A stretch of 64,000 nucleotides of DNA, taken from Hymenobacter guriensis. Lineage in GTDB: Bacteria; Bacteroidota; Bacteroidia; Cytophagales; Hymenobacteraceae. Where the stretch lies: contig NZ_JADWYK010000006.1 in the NCBI RefSeq assembly GCF_015773195.1, positions 62,001-126,000 of the forward strand, in the 5' to 3' direction. Position 1 is the stretch's first letter. Every line of letters starts with the position of its first letter. The notes beneath the pieces were generated by a model. That model made no database searches. It was not told the DNA's origin and saw only the letters and a program-made list of their open reading frames with translations. Below are positions 42,474 through 51,028 of this stretch, in pieces. A program made the translations under genes and the position numbers.

Positions 42474-44144
42474 ATGGCTAACGGCTTTTTCAACGTCCCC
42501 ACCCCGATAAACGAGCCGGTGAAGGGCTACGCGCCCAACTCTCCCGAGCGCACCGAGCTGCTCAAGACACTCAAGGAGCTCAAGCAGCAGCAGCGCGACA
42601 TTCCCATGCACATCGGCGGCCAGCAAGTGCGCACCGGCAACACCCAGCGCATCAGCCCGCCCCACGACCACCAACATACCCTCGGCCACTTCCACGAAGG
42701 CGACGCTTCGCACGTGCAGCAGGCCATTGATGCCGCCCTGGCCGCCCGCCCGCAGTGGGCCGAGCTGCCCTGGGAGCAGCGCGCCGCCATCTTCCTGAAA
42801 GCTGCCGAATTGCTGGCGGGTCCCTACCGCGCGCGCCTCAACGCGGCCACCATGCTAGGCCAGAGCAAAAACTGCTTCCAGGCCGAAATTGACGCCGCCT
42901 GCGAGCTGATTGACTTTTTCCGTTTCAACGTGCACTTCATGCAGGAGCTGTACCGGCAGCAGCCCCAGAGCCAGCCCGGCATGTGGAACCGCCTGGAGCA
43001 CCGCCCGCTCGAAGGCTTCGTGTTTGCCCTCACGCCCTTCAACTTCACGTCCATTGCCGCCAACCTGCCCGCCTCGGCGGCCATGATGGGCAACGTGGTG
43101 GTGTGGAAGCCCGCCAACACCCAGATTTACTCGGCCCAGGTGCTGATGGAGCTGTTTGAGGAGGCTGGCGTACCGGCTGGCGTTATCAACCTGGTGTATG
43201 TAGACGGGCCCACCGCCGGCGACGTTATTTTCTCCCACCCCGATTTTGCCGGCATCCACTTCACCGGCTCTACCGGCGTGTTTCAGCACATCTGGCAGAC
43301 AATTGGCCAGAACATCAAGCGCTACAAGAGCTACCCGCGCATCGTGGGCGAAACCGGCGGCAAGGACTTCATTGTGGCACACCCCTCGGCTCACGCCAAG
43401 TCGGTGGCCGTGGGCATCAGCCGGGGCGCGTTTGAGTACCAGGGCCAGAAGTGCTCGGCGGCTTCGCGGGTGTACCTGCCCAGCAACCTGGCCGACGAAA
43501 TTCTGGGCTACGTGAAGGAAGACCTGGCCTCGTTCAAGATGGGCGACGTGGAGGACTTCTCGAACTTCATCAACGCCGTTATCAGCGAAACGTCCTTCGA
43601 TAAGCTGGCCAAGTACATCGACGGGGCCAAGGCCGACCCAAACGCGGAAATCGTGGCCGGCGGCAACTACGATAAGTCGAAAGGCTATTTCATTGAGCCT
43701 ACGGTTATCGTGACCAAAGACCCCAAGTACGTGACCATGTGCGAGGAGCTGTTCGGCCCCGTGGTGACGGTACACGTGTACGAGGCCGACCAGTTTGAGC
43801 AGACGCTGGAGCTGGTGGATAGCACCTCACCCTATGCCCTCACCGGTGCCATTTTCGCTCAGGACCGCTACGCCATCGACCTGGCCTCGAAGAAGCTGGT
43901 ACAGGCCGCCGGCAACTTCTACATCAACGACAAGCCCACCGGCGCGGTGGTTGGCCAGCAGCCTTTCGGGGGCGCCCGGGCTTCCGGAACCAACGACAAG
44001 GCCGGCTCTATCCTGAACCTGCTGCGCTGGGTGTCGCCGCGCGCCATCAAGGAAACCTTCGTGCCCGTGACGGACTACCGCTACCCCTTCCTTGGCGTGG
44101 AAACCGGCGAAAACCTGAACGTTACCGGGCAGGGCGGATTTTAA
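42474..44144 (+). CDS. pruA: L-glutamate gamma-semialdehyde dehydrogenase (P5C dehydrogenase)
   Basis: A 556-residue aldehyde dehydrogenase superfamily enzyme that oxidises glutamate semialdehyde to glutamate with NAD+, the second step of proline breakdown. Catalytic residues are E293 in IVGETGGKDF and C327 in EYQGQKCSAASR. Other family marks are LTPFNFTSIAANLP, VVWKPANTQIYSA, FTGSTGVFQHIW and the C-terminal PFGGARASGTNDKAG. The length and the N-terminal region (FFNVPTPINEPVKGYAPNSP) fit stand-alone Bacteroidota P5CDH. PutA/proline dehydrogenase is not adjacent. It has its own promoter and terminator. Confidence 0.95.
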   Translation: MANGFFNVPTPINEPVKGYAPNSPERTELLKTLKELKQQQRDIPMHIGGQQVRTGNTQRISPPHDHQHTLGHFHEGDASHVQQAIDAALAARPQWAELPWEQRAAIFLKAAELLAGPYRARLNAATMLGQSKNCFQAEIDAACELIDFFRFNVHFMQELYRQQPQSQPGMWNRLEHRPLEGFVFALTPFNFTSIAANLPASAAMMGNVVVWKPANTQIYSAQVLMELFEEAGVPAGVINLVYVDGPTAGDVIFSHPDFAGIHFTGSTGVFQHIWQTIGQNIKRYKSYPRIVGETGGKDFIVAHPSAHAKSVAVGISRGAFEYQGQKCSAASRVYLPSNLADEILGYVKEDLASFKMGDVEDFSNFINAVISETSFDKLAKYIDGAKADPNAEIVAGGNYDKSKGYFIEPTVIVTKDPKYVTMCEELFGPVVTVHVYEADQFEQTLELVDSTSPYALTGAIFAQDRYAIDLASKKLVQAAGNFYINDKPTGAVVGQQPFGGARASGTNDKAGSILNLLRWVSPRAIKETFVPVTDYRYPFLGVETGENLNVTGQGGF

Positions 44145-44161
44145 TGTTGTTTCGCTAAGCT

Positions 44162-44198
44162 AAAAAAGCCGCTCCGGAGTCCCGGAGCGGCTTTTTTA
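44162..44198 (+). terminator. terminator of pruA
   Basis: AAAAAAGCCGCTCCGG and CCGGAGCGGCTTTTTT are perfect complements around a tiny loop. The A-tract on one side and T-tract on the other allow it to work for both strands; the chitinase gene converges from the right. Confidence 0.93.
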
Positions 44199-44221
44199 TG
44201 CTTGAAGCTGATTTCCAGCCC

Positions 44222-46786
44222 TTATTCGGCCAGGATGCGCTGAACGGTAGTTTTGCCGTCGGCCACCACCTGAACCAGCAAGATGCCGCGGGCGTGCTTA
44301 GGCAGAGTAAAGTCGGCCTGGCTTACGCTGCGGAAGGAATACGCACCCACTCTGCGCCCGGTCAGGTCGGTGAGGAGTACGTCTACCGACTGATACTTGG
44401 CGCCCAGCTTAAGGCTGAGGCGGTTGCCGGCCACCGCCGGGTTGGGGAACACGCCCAGGCCCGTTTGCCGGCTAACTGCTGGCTGGTCGCTCAAAGCGGT
44501 GCGGGCTGCGGGCAGGGCTTTGAGGAAGTTGCTGTTGCTGATGACAAAGGAGTTGCTGTTCTGGAAAGTGTCCCAGTTGATGGACCATGCCATAATGCCA
44601 CGCAGCCCCGGGTGCTTGCTATTCACTTGGTTGAACGCCTGCTGGAGGCCGGCGTTGGAAATCTGCCCGCTGCCCGCAGCCCCCTGCGACGAAGGCACGG
44701 CAATGACAATCTGGTCGGGACGCAGGCCGGTGAAGAAGGGGCCGGTGTCGCTGCCTACGGTAAAGCCCTCGATAACCATGTTGGTCATGGCTACGATGCC
44801 TTCCACGGTTCCCATCGAGTACATCACCCCGTCGTTGCCCTTCATCTGGGCGGAGTTGTAGAGCTGGGTTTGCACATAGGTAGTCCGGTCGCGCAGGGCC
44901 TGAATCATGGGCAGGTACACGCCGCTGCGGGTATCCACAAAGCTGTTGGTGCCGCCGTACCACTGGTGCGCCATCGGGAAGTAGAAGGTTTCGGGCGCCC
45001 ACGACAAGATAAACGTCGAGGGATAGGCATTAACAATCTGTCGGATAGCCGAAATCATGTTGACGACTTTAGGCGAAGTCGGGTTCTTGAAATCCGGGTC
45101 GGCGCCGCCGTTGAACTGCACCGAGGACTGCTCCAGGTCGATGTCGATACCATCGAAACCATACTCGTTCACGAAGCTCTTGATATCGGTGACAAACTGG
45201 TTGACGGCGGTAGTAGAGCCAAGGGAGAAGTAGCCTTCGTAGCCCCCGATGGACAGCACCACTTTCTTGCCCTGGCTTTGCAGCAACTTCACATCGGCCT
45301 TGAAAGCGGCTGGTGTATAGTCGGCCGGGCCGCCCAGCACAAACTTCATGCGGCCATCGGTGCTGCCGGCGGCAATGGGCTCAGCAAAGGAGATATTGAT
45401 AACATCCCAGCCCGGATGCACGTCGCGCAGCTTGATGAAGGGCACCCCGCCGGCGAAGTTGTGCCAGTAGCCCGACATGATGCGCTTAGGCAAGTTTGTA
45501 GTAGGCGTAGTAGTGCCGTTGACGGTGATGCTGACAGCGGCAGAAGTAGCCGTAAGGCCGGCGTTGTCAGTGGCTTTGGCCGTGAGCGTGTACGTGCCCG
45601 CGGCCACACTGCCCCAGGTGTAGCTGTAGGGGGCCGTCAGGTCCTCGCCCAGCTTGGTGCTGCCGTTGAAGAACTCCACCTTGGCTACTGATACATTGTC
45701 GGTAGCAGTGGCCGTGATAGTCACGCTGGCCGGCGCCGTGAACGTGGCCCCGTTGGCCGGTGCCGTGAGTCCGACTGTGGGCGGCGTATTCGTGGTGCTG
45801 CCGGCAGCGGCAAACCGGATCCAGTTAAGGTTGAAGCCCGGCGCTACCGCGTACACGCGCAGGGTCTGGGCACCGGCTGCCAGCGTCACCCGGGTTGCGG
45901 CCGTGGTAGTCCAGGTTTGCCAGCTGCCCGTAACGGGCACCGACGTGGTACCCAGCACCGTAGCGCCCGAGCGAAGCTGGACGCTGCTGGCCGTGTTGAG
46001 GCTGGCCACCCGGTAGGTGACATCATACTGCCCGGCGGTAGTCACGTTTACCGCGTAATCCATCCAGGAGCCGGCGGCAATGTAGCCCACATTTTGGCCC
46101 CCGTTGGTGTCGGTAGTAGTTTCCAGCTGGACGTTGTTGAACGCCGAGTACGCCTCGGCTTCAACCTGACCCGGAATAGCAATGCCCACGGGCGGGGCAG
46201 CAGTTACAGTAACCGTGGCGGCGGCCGAAGTAGCCGTAAGGCCGGCGTTGTCAGTAGCTTTGGCTGTGAGCGTGTACGTGCCCGCAGCCACACTACCCCA
46301 GGTGTAGCTGTAGGGGGCCGTCAGGTCCTCGCCCAGCTTGGTGCTGCCGTTGAAGAACTCCACCTTGGCTACTGATACATTGTCGGTAGCAGTAGCGCCA
46401 AGTGTGATAGTAGCTGGCGCCGTGTAGGAGGCTCCATTAGCTGGCGCTGTGAGGCCTACCGTAGGCGGCGTATTGGTGGTGGTGCCGCCGCAGGGGCCTA
46501 CCAGCTTCCATACGCAGTCCGTACAGCTGGCCGTGGTGGGGTCTTCGCCCTGGGTCCACCACTTGGCGGTGTAGTTGTTGCCGTTGCGGGACACGGGGTT
46601 ACCCACGGTGTACACCGTGGAGGAGCTCCAGGCGGGGCTGCACGCGGTTTGCGCGGAGGCATTACCGCACATGAAAGCGAATATAAAAAGCAGGAAAGCA
46701 ACTAGCCGGTGGTTGCGCAGCCGCTGTAGTCGGCTGTCCGTCGCCCCGGCGGTTTGGGGGCGTTTGGTTTGGTAAGCTGTTCTCAT
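44222..46786 (-). CDS. secreted GH18 chitinase with carbohydrate-binding and T9SS domains
   Basis: An 854-residue precursor; the ATG at 46784-46786 is followed by a basic stretch and a hydrophobic signal (LVAFLLFIFAFMCG...ASAQ). Order: a chitin-binding CBM5/12-like module (AWSSSTVYTVGNPVSRNG, YTAKWWTQGEDP), an Ig-like module, a CBM6-like module (QVEAEAYSAFNNVQLE), a second nearly identical Ig-like module, and the GH18 barrel with the catalytic motif FDGIDIDLEQ (acid E552). A type A T9SS sorting domain ends it (VFPNPAVAGNRLSL). It hydrolyses chitin or related beta-1,4-GlcNAc polymers outside the cell. The barrel is of the chitinase D/ bacterial type with SxGG (LSIGGYEG). Confidence 0.95.
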   Translation of the reverse strand: MRTAYQTKRPQTAGATDSRLQRLRNHRLVAFLLFIFAFMCGNASAQTACSPAWSSSTVYTVGNPVSRNGNNYTAKWWTQGEDPTTASCTDCVWKLVGPCGGTTTNTPPTVGLTAPANGASYTAPATITLGATATDNVSVAKVEFFNGSTKLGEDLTAPYSYTWGSVAAGTYTLTAKATDNAGLTATSAAATVTVTAAPPVGIAIPGQVEAEAYSAFNNVQLETTTDTNGGQNVGYIAAGSWMDYAVNVTTAGQYDVTYRVASLNTASSVQLRSGATVLGTTSVPVTGSWQTWTTTAATRVTLAAGAQTLRVYAVAPGFNLNWIRFAAAGSTTNTPPTVGLTAPANGATFTAPASVTITATATDNVSVAKVEFFNGSTKLGEDLTAPYSYTWGSVAAGTYTLTAKATDNAGLTATSAAVSITVNGTTTPTTNLPKRIMSGYWHNFAGGVPFIKLRDVHPGWDVINISFAEPIAAGSTDGRMKFVLGGPADYTPAAFKADVKLLQSQGKKVVLSIGGYEGYFSLGSTTAVNQFVTDIKSFVNEYGFDGIDIDLEQSSVQFNGGADPDFKNPTSPKVVNMISAIRQIVNAYPSTFILSWAPETFYFPMAHQWYGGTNSFVDTRSGVYLPMIQALRDRTTYVQTQLYNSAQMKGNDGVMYSMGTVEGIVAMTNMVIEGFTVGSDTGPFFTGLRPDQIVIAVPSSQGAAGSGQISNAGLQQAFNQVNSKHPGLRGIMAWSINWDTFQNSNSFVISNSNFLKALPAARTALSDQPAVSRQTGLGVFPNPAVAGNRLSLKLGAKYQSVDVLLTDLTGRRVGAYSFRSVSQADFTLPKHARGILLVQVVADGKTTVQRILAE
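45543..45709. repeat. 167-bp direct repeat, copy 1 (Ig-like module of chitinase)
   Basis: Nearly identical over 167 bp to 46227-46393, differing at only a handful of positions. It encodes the segment AKVEFFNGSTKLGEDLTAPY through TAKATDNAGLTAT. Confidence 0.9.
46227..46393. repeat. 167-bp direct repeat, copy 2 (Ig-like module of chitinase)
   Basis: Partner of 45543-45709. The DNA-level near-identity, in contrast to the divergent sequence on either side, indicates recent duplication or gene conversion within the gene. Confidence 0.9.
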
Positions 46787-46926
46787 GGTGGTTGTGGAAA
46801 AGGATGAAAGGAAGAGTAGTGGGAGTTGGGCCACCTGCCTCGGCCAGTAGAGAAGCTGAGATGCGTGTGCGCCCACACCCAGACGTAAGCTACTATTACT
46901 CAGCCTAAAAACAACTACAAAAAAAA

Positions 46927-47247
46927 TCAGCTAATTACAATTTCTACCTGTCTCACCAGGGTCTGCGGATGCACTCGCGTAATGACTATTTCATCGTAAA
47001 TACCCTCTAGCCATAGCGTGCTGGCCGGTTTCGGCATTTCCAGCATAGCTATAGGCTCCCCCAGCGGCGTGAATGGCTACACGACGCATAGGCACCAATT
47101 TGCGCAATTCAGGTTGTGCCGGGAGGTATTCCCCGACGTAGTATATACCTTCTCGTGTAAAGTGTTCGACCACTATTGTGCGGCCTCTTGCAAGACGAAA
47201 TATACTTCTACTCTGTGGATGTGAGGCAGCGTGAATACCGGTGCCAT
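46927..47247 (-). pseudogene. small gene broken by two apparent frameshifts
   Basis: Three consecutive, partly overlapping frames on the minus strand give one coherent protein-like sequence. Frame 1 starts at ATG 47245-47247 (MAPVFTLPHIHRVEVYFVLQ) and hits TAG at 47173-47175. Frame 2 carries on with GRTIVVEHFTREGIYYVGEY and LPAQPELRKLVPMRR until about 47079. Frame 3 continues PFTPLGEPIAMLEMPKPAST, LWLEGIYDEIVITRVHPQT, LVRQVEIVIS and stops at 46927-46929. Joining them with two one- or two-base changes (near 47183 and near 47078) gives a soluble protein of about 105 residues with a beta-strand pattern. Either a real pseudogene or sequence errors. No family recognised. It is divergent from nuoA. 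Confidence 0.6.
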
Positions 47248-47306
47248 GGCTGAGAGGCTGAGTTTCTCACCAAATACACGCCTTTGCCCTCCCCTCCTAT
47301 TTCACC

Positions 47307-47337
47307 TTTGTTCCCAACCGGCTAGGCCCTACCTTTG
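47307..47337 (+). promoter_or_regulatory. consensus promoter of the nuo operon
   Basis: TTTG at 47307-47310, exactly 19 bp, then TACCTTTG at 47330-47337: a full match to the Bacteroidota primary-sigma consensus TTTG-N19-TAnnTTTG. Transcription would start near 47344. This is the best promoter match found in the window. Confidence 0.85.
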
Positions 47338-47379
47338 CCTCCCATGCCGTGTTTAAACGGCGTTTATTTGTCGCAGCCT

Positions 47380-47772
47380 ATGTTTCTTGCCGTTTCGACC
47401 AACTATCAGCCCCAGGACTTTCTGCCTATCATCGTGCAGTTTGTGCTGGCCATTGCCTTCGTAGCGTTTGCCATGGTGGTTTCGCACCTCGTGGGGCCGC
47501 GTCGCAAGAGCGTGGTCAAAGATGAAGCCTTTGAGTGCGGCATCGAGTCGGTGGGCAACGCCCGTACCCCGATTTCGGTGAAGTACTTTCTGACGGCCAT
47601 CCTGTTCGTGCTGTTTGATGTGGAGGTTATCTTCATGTATCCCTGGGCCGTGAACTTCCGCGCCCTCGGCACCGAAGGCTTCATTCAGATGATAGTGTTC
47701 CTGGCGCTGCTGATGGCCGGCTTCGCCTACGTTATCAAAAAGGGCGTTCTGCGCTGGAACGAAGCCCGTTAA
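47380..47772 (+). CDS. nuoA: NADH-quinone oxidoreductase subunit A
   Basis: A 130-residue membrane subunit of complex I with three helices. Family marks are FVAFAMVVSHLVGPRRKS, KDEAFECGIESVGNARTPIS and KYFLTAILFVLFDVEVIFMY-PW. I start it at the ATG at 47380 (MFLAVSTNYQPQDF), about 36 bases after the predicted transcript start; an in-frame ATG at 47344 lies right at the transcript start and would add 12 residues of uncertain status. It is the first gene of the nuo run, 71 bp before nuoB. Confidence 0.93.
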   Translation: MFLAVSTNYQPQDFLPIIVQFVLAIAFVAFAMVVSHLVGPRRKSVVKDEAFECGIESVGNARTPISVKYFLTAILFVLFDVEVIFMYPWAVNFRALGTEGFIQMIVFLALLMAGFAYVIKKGVLRWNEAR

Positions 47773-47843
47773 GCCAAACTTTTGCTTGCTAGCTGGTGTT
47801 GGCTGAAGTGGAGTAATTCCGCTTTCTAATCTGACCTTCTCTC

Positions 47844-48398
47844 ATGGATACTAGAGTTCCTGAAATCAAAATGGTGGAGGCCCCCGAGGGCCTGGAAGGA
47901 GCTGGCTTCTTCGCTACCTCGCTGGAGAAAGTGGTGGGCATGGCCCGCGCCAACTCGCTCTGGCCTTTGCCTTTCGCCACTTCCTGCTGCGGCATCGAGT
48001 TTATGGCTACCATGGGCTCCCGTTACGATATTTCCCGCTTCGGCTCGGAGCGCCCTTCCTTCTCGCCCCGGCAGGCCGATTTGCTGATGGTAATGGGTAC
48101 CATCGCCAAGAAGATGGCCCCCATTGTAAAGCAGGTATATGAGCAGATGGCTGAGCCCCGCTGGGTGCTGGCTATGGGTGCCTGCGCCTGCTCGGGCGGC
48201 ATTTTCGATACCTACTCCGTGCTCCAGGGCATCGACCGGATTATCCCGGTAGACGTGTACGTACCCGGCTGCCCGCCCCGCCCCGAGCAAGTGCTCGACG
48301 GCCTGATGCGGGTGCAGGATCTGGCCCGAAATGAGTCCATCCGCCGCCGCAACTCGCCCGAGTACCAGGCCCTGCTGGCGTCTTACAACATTAAATAG
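47844..48398 (+). CDS. nuoB: NADH-quinone oxidoreductase subunit B
   Basis: A 184-residue peripheral subunit that binds the N2 [4Fe-4S] cluster, the last cluster before quinone. The ligands are the tandem C48-C49 in [10 protein letters not shown]114 in MGACACSGG and C143 in PGCPPRPE. The length and all motifs match NuoB. The quinone-site-side segment [14 protein letters not shown] is present. A palindrome fills the spacer to nuoC. Confidence 0.97.
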   Translation: MDTRVPEIKMVEAPEGLEGAGFFATSLEKVVGMARANSLWPLPFATSCCGIEFMATMGSRYDISRFGSERPSFSPRQADLLMVMGTIAKKMAPIVKQVYEQMAEPRWVLAMGACACSGGIFDTYSVLQGIDRIIPVDVYVPGCPPRPEQVLDGLMRVQDLARNESIRRRNSPEYQALLASYNIK

Positions 48399-48402
48399 GT
48401 AG

Positions 48403-48476
48403 TGAGTATTGGGTATTGAGTAGTTGGACCGCTGCTGTCTGCCTCTCAATACTCAATACCAAATACTCAATACTCA
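48403..48476. repeat. imperfect palindrome between nuoB and nuoC, TGAGTATTGGGTATTGAG type
   Basis: The left part (48403-48420) and the right part (CTCAATACCAAATACTCA, 48452-48469) are complementary with one mismatch, and additional CTCAATACTC copies lie on the right side. It fills the nuoB-nuoC gap almost completely. The same motif family recurs between nuoC and nuoD. Confidence 0.8.
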
Positions 48477-48479
48477 GAA

Positions 48480-49043
48480 ATGGCTGAACAGAACGAATCC
48501 ATCCCGGCTCAGGAACAAGCTGCCGCCCAGGACCCGGCCGCGCAGAAAAACGCGCAGCTGCTGGCCCTGCTGCACCGCCTGTTCGGCGCAGATGCCTTCA
48601 CCGATGTGGAGGAACCCTACGGTCTGTTGACCGCCACCACCACCCGGGAGCGGATTCACGACATCATTGCTGGTTTGCAGCAGGACCAGGAGCTGCAGCT
48701 CAACTTCCTGACTACCATGTGCGGCATGCACTGGCCCGAGAAGGAAGGTCAGGAGCTAGGCATGGTGTATCACCTGCACAGCCTGACGCAGAATATCCGG
48801 CTGCGGCTGAAGATCTTCTTCCCCATTACCGACCCGGTAGTGCCCACCCTGACTGACCTCTACTCCACCGCCAACTGGATGGAGCGTGAGGCTTTTGATT
48901 TCTTCGGCATCATCTTCCCTGGTCACCCCAACCTCATCCGCATCCTGAATGTGGAGGACATGGACTACCACCCCATGCGCCGGGAGTACGCCCTGGAAGA
49001 TGGCACCCGCGAAGACAAAACCGACCTGTTCTTCGGACGATAG
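48480..49043 (+). CDS. nuoC: NADH-quinone oxidoreductase subunit C
   Basis: A 187-residue peripheral subunit. A low-complexity alanine/glutamine-rich N-terminal part (about 1-35) precedes the 30-kDa domain with FLTTMCGMHWPEKEGQELGM, VYHLHSLTQNIRLRLKIFF, and the signature TDLYSTANWMEREAFDFFGI and GHPNLIRILN. Unlike E. coli, nuoC and nuoD are separate genes here. It lies between two palindrome-filled gaps. Confidence 0.96.
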   Translation: MAEQNESIPAQEQAAAQDPAAQKNAQLLALLHRLFGADAFTDVEEPYGLLTATTTRERIHDIIAGLQQDQELQLNFLTTMCGMHWPEKEGQELGMVYHLHSLTQNIRLRLKIFFPITDPVVPTLTDLYSTANWMEREAFDFFGIIFPGHPNLIRILNVEDMDYHPMRREYALEDGTREDKTDLFFGR

Positions 49044-49048
49044 AGTTT

Positions 49049-49140
49049 AGTAGTGAGTAGCTGGTATTGAGTAGTGAGACTAACGGTCTGATTTCACTCG
49101 ATAATAGTTTCTCAATACTCACTACCCACTACTCAATACT
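49049..49140. repeat. imperfect palindrome between nuoC and nuoD
   Basis: AGTAGTGAGTAGCTGGTATT (from 49049) and its imperfect complement at 49110-49140 (TCTCAATACTCACTACCCAC) form long arms around a 30-base loop. Composed of GTAGTGAG and CTCAATACT blocks like the nuoB-nuoC palindrome. It begins 6 bases after nuoC and ends 8 bases before nuoD. Confidence 0.8.
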
Positions 49141-49147
49141 ACCCAAC

Positions 49148-50416
49148 ATGGCAGTAAACGACACGCTGGAAGGCACCCATAAAATCATTGAAGAAGCCCG
49201 CGAGCAGCAGCCCCGGATCAATCCGCTGGCGCCTACGGTAAACGACTTCAACCAGGAGCTGACTACGCTCAACCTGGGCCCCACGCACCCCGCCACCCAC
49301 GGCATCTTCCAGAACATTCTGCAGATGGACGGGGAGCGGATTATTTCCGGGGTACCTACTATCGGCTACATCCACCGCGCCTTCGAGAAGATTGCCGAAC
49401 GCCGGCCCTTCTACCAGATTACGCCCCTGACGGACCGCATGAACTACTGTTCGTCGCCCATCAACAACATGGGCTGGCACATGACGGTGGAGAAGCTGCT
49501 TGGCGTGGAAGTGCCCAAGCGCGCCCAGTACATGCGCGTGATTCTGATGGAGCTGGCCCGCATTACGGACCACCTGATCTGCAACGGCATTCTGGGCGTG
49601 GATACCGGCGCTTTCACCGGCTTCCTCTACTTGATGGATGAGCGGGAGAAGGTGTACGAAATCTACGAGGAGGTAAGCGGCGCCCGCCTCACCACCAACA
49701 TGGGCCGCGTAGGCGGTATGGAGCGCGACTTCACGCCGGTGGCCCTGCAAAAGCTGCGGGCCTGGCTGAAAAGCTTTCCGGCCGTGATGCAGGAGTTCGA
49801 GAAGATGTTCAACCGCAACCGCATCTTCATGGACCGCGTGGTGGACGTAGGCGGCATTTCGGCCGAGCGCGCTCTGAACTACGGCTTCACGGGCCCCAAC
49901 CTGCGCGCCGCCGGCGTCGACTACGACGTGCGGGTGATGAACCCTTACTCCAGCTACCAGGATTTCGACTTTGAAATTCCGGTGGGCACCAAGGGCGACA
50001 CCTACGACCGGTTCATGGTGCGCAACGAGGAAATCTGGCAAAGCCTGCGCATCATTAATCAGGCCCTCGAAAACCTGCCAGAGGGCCCCTACCACGCCGA
50101 CGCCCCGCACTACTACCTGCCGCCCAAGCAGGCCGTGTACAAGAACATGGAAGCCCTCATCTACCACTTCAAGATTGTGATGGGTGAGATTGAGGCCCCG
50201 GTTGGCGAAGTCTACCACTCTGTGGAAGGCGGCAACGGGGAGTTGGGCTTCTACCTGGTTTCGGATGGGGGCCGTACACCCTACCGCCTGCACTTCCGCC
50301 GCCCCTGCTTCATCTACTACCAAGCCTACACCGAAATGGTGGTGGGCCAGACCCTCTCCGACGCCATCGTGACCTTGTCGTCGATGAACGTTATTGCCGG
50401 GGAGCTGGACGCGTAG
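49148..50416 (+). CDS. nuoD: NADH-quinone oxidoreductase subunit D
   Basis: A 422-residue 49-kDa-type subunit that forms the quinone site with NuoB. The ATG at 49148 is chosen; the in-frame extension upstream is the palindrome. Family marks are LNLGPTHPATHGIFQNIL, GYIHRAFEKIAE (with the quinone-site histidine of THPATHG), RMNYCSSPINNMG, and the C-terminal FINVMSS-like DAIVTLSSMNVIAGELD. It stands alone, not fused to nuoC. Confidence 0.97.
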   Translation: MAVNDTLEGTHKIIEEAREQQPRINPLAPTVNDFNQELTTLNLGPTHPATHGIFQNILQMDGERIISGVPTIGYIHRAFEKIAERRPFYQITPLTDRMNYCSSPINNMGWHMTVEKLLGVEVPKRAQYMRVILMELARITDHLICNGILGVDTGAFTGFLYLMDEREKVYEIYEEVSGARLTTNMGRVGGMERDFTPVALQKLRAWLKSFPAVMQEFEKMFNRNRIFMDRVVDVGGISAERALNYGFTGPNLRAAGVDYDVRVMNPYSSYQDFDFEIPVGTKGDTYDRFMVRNEEIWQSLRIINQALENLPEGPYHADAPHYYLPPKQAVYKNMEALIYHFKIVMGEIEAPVGEVYHSVEGGNGELGFYLVSDGGRTPYRLHFRRPCFIYYQAYTEMVVGQTLSDAIVTLSSMNVIAGELDA

Positions 50417-50438
50417 TTTTTTGCTGAATTTGACTTCT

Positions 50439-51008
50439 ATGGAGACGACTACCGTCAAGCCGCAATTTTCTGAAGCCGCGCAGGCTGAAATCAAGCGTCT
50501 GCTCACCCATTACCCCGACGACCGGCGCAAGTCGGCCCTGCTTCCGATCCTGCACATTGCCCAGGCCGAATTCGGCGGTTGGGTAAGCCCCGAAGTGCAG
50601 GACATGGTAGCCGAGGTCATTGGTATCAAGCCGATTGAGGTGTACGAGGTTTCCTCCTTCTACACCATGTTCAACCTGAAGCCGGTAGGCAAGCACGTGC
50701 TGGAAATCTGCCGCACTGGCCCCTGCATGCTACGCGGCTCCGACGAGCTGACGGCCCATCTGGAGCGGATTACCGGCGCCAAAGTAGGCGGCCCGGCTTC
50801 GGCCGATGGCTTGTTTACCTTGAAGGAAGTTGAGTGCCTGGCGGCCTGCGGCTTTGCGCCCATCGTGCAGGTGCGCGAGAAGTACTACGAGCAGCTCGAT
50901 ACGCCGGAAGCCGTGGATGCCATGCTCACGGAGCTGCGCAACCAGGTGCACCGCCCCGCCCTGCCCTGGGAAGAAACCGGCCTCCCGAACGCAGTGGCCA
51001 ACAACTAA
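50439..51008 (+). CDS. nuoE: NADH-quinone oxidoreductase subunit E
   Basis: A 189-residue, 24-kDa-type subunit with the [2Fe-2S] cluster N1a. The ligands are C91 and C96 in EICRTGPCMLRGS, and C133 and C137 in ECLAACGFAP, at the family's spacing. It starts 22 bp after nuoD and ends 20 bp before nuoF, so these three are tightly coupled. Part of the NADH-oxidising module with NuoF and NuoG. Confidence 0.97.
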   Translation: METTTVKPQFSEAAQAEIKRLLTHYPDDRRKSALLPILHIAQAEFGGWVSPEVQDMVAEVIGIKPIEVYEVSSFYTMFNLKPVGKHVLEICRTGPCMLRGSDELTAHLERITGAKVGGPASADGLFTLKEVECLAACGFAPIVQVREKYYEQLDTPEAVDAMLTELRNQVHRPALPWEETGLPNAVANN

Positions 51009-51028
51009 CGTCTTTCAGCTCTGAACCT

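Noticed and set aside
47235-47275. GGTGCC...GGCTGAGAGG before nuoA, like the start of a TPP riboswitch
   Set aside because: The second conserved half of the THI element is absent, and the downstream genes have no thiamine role.
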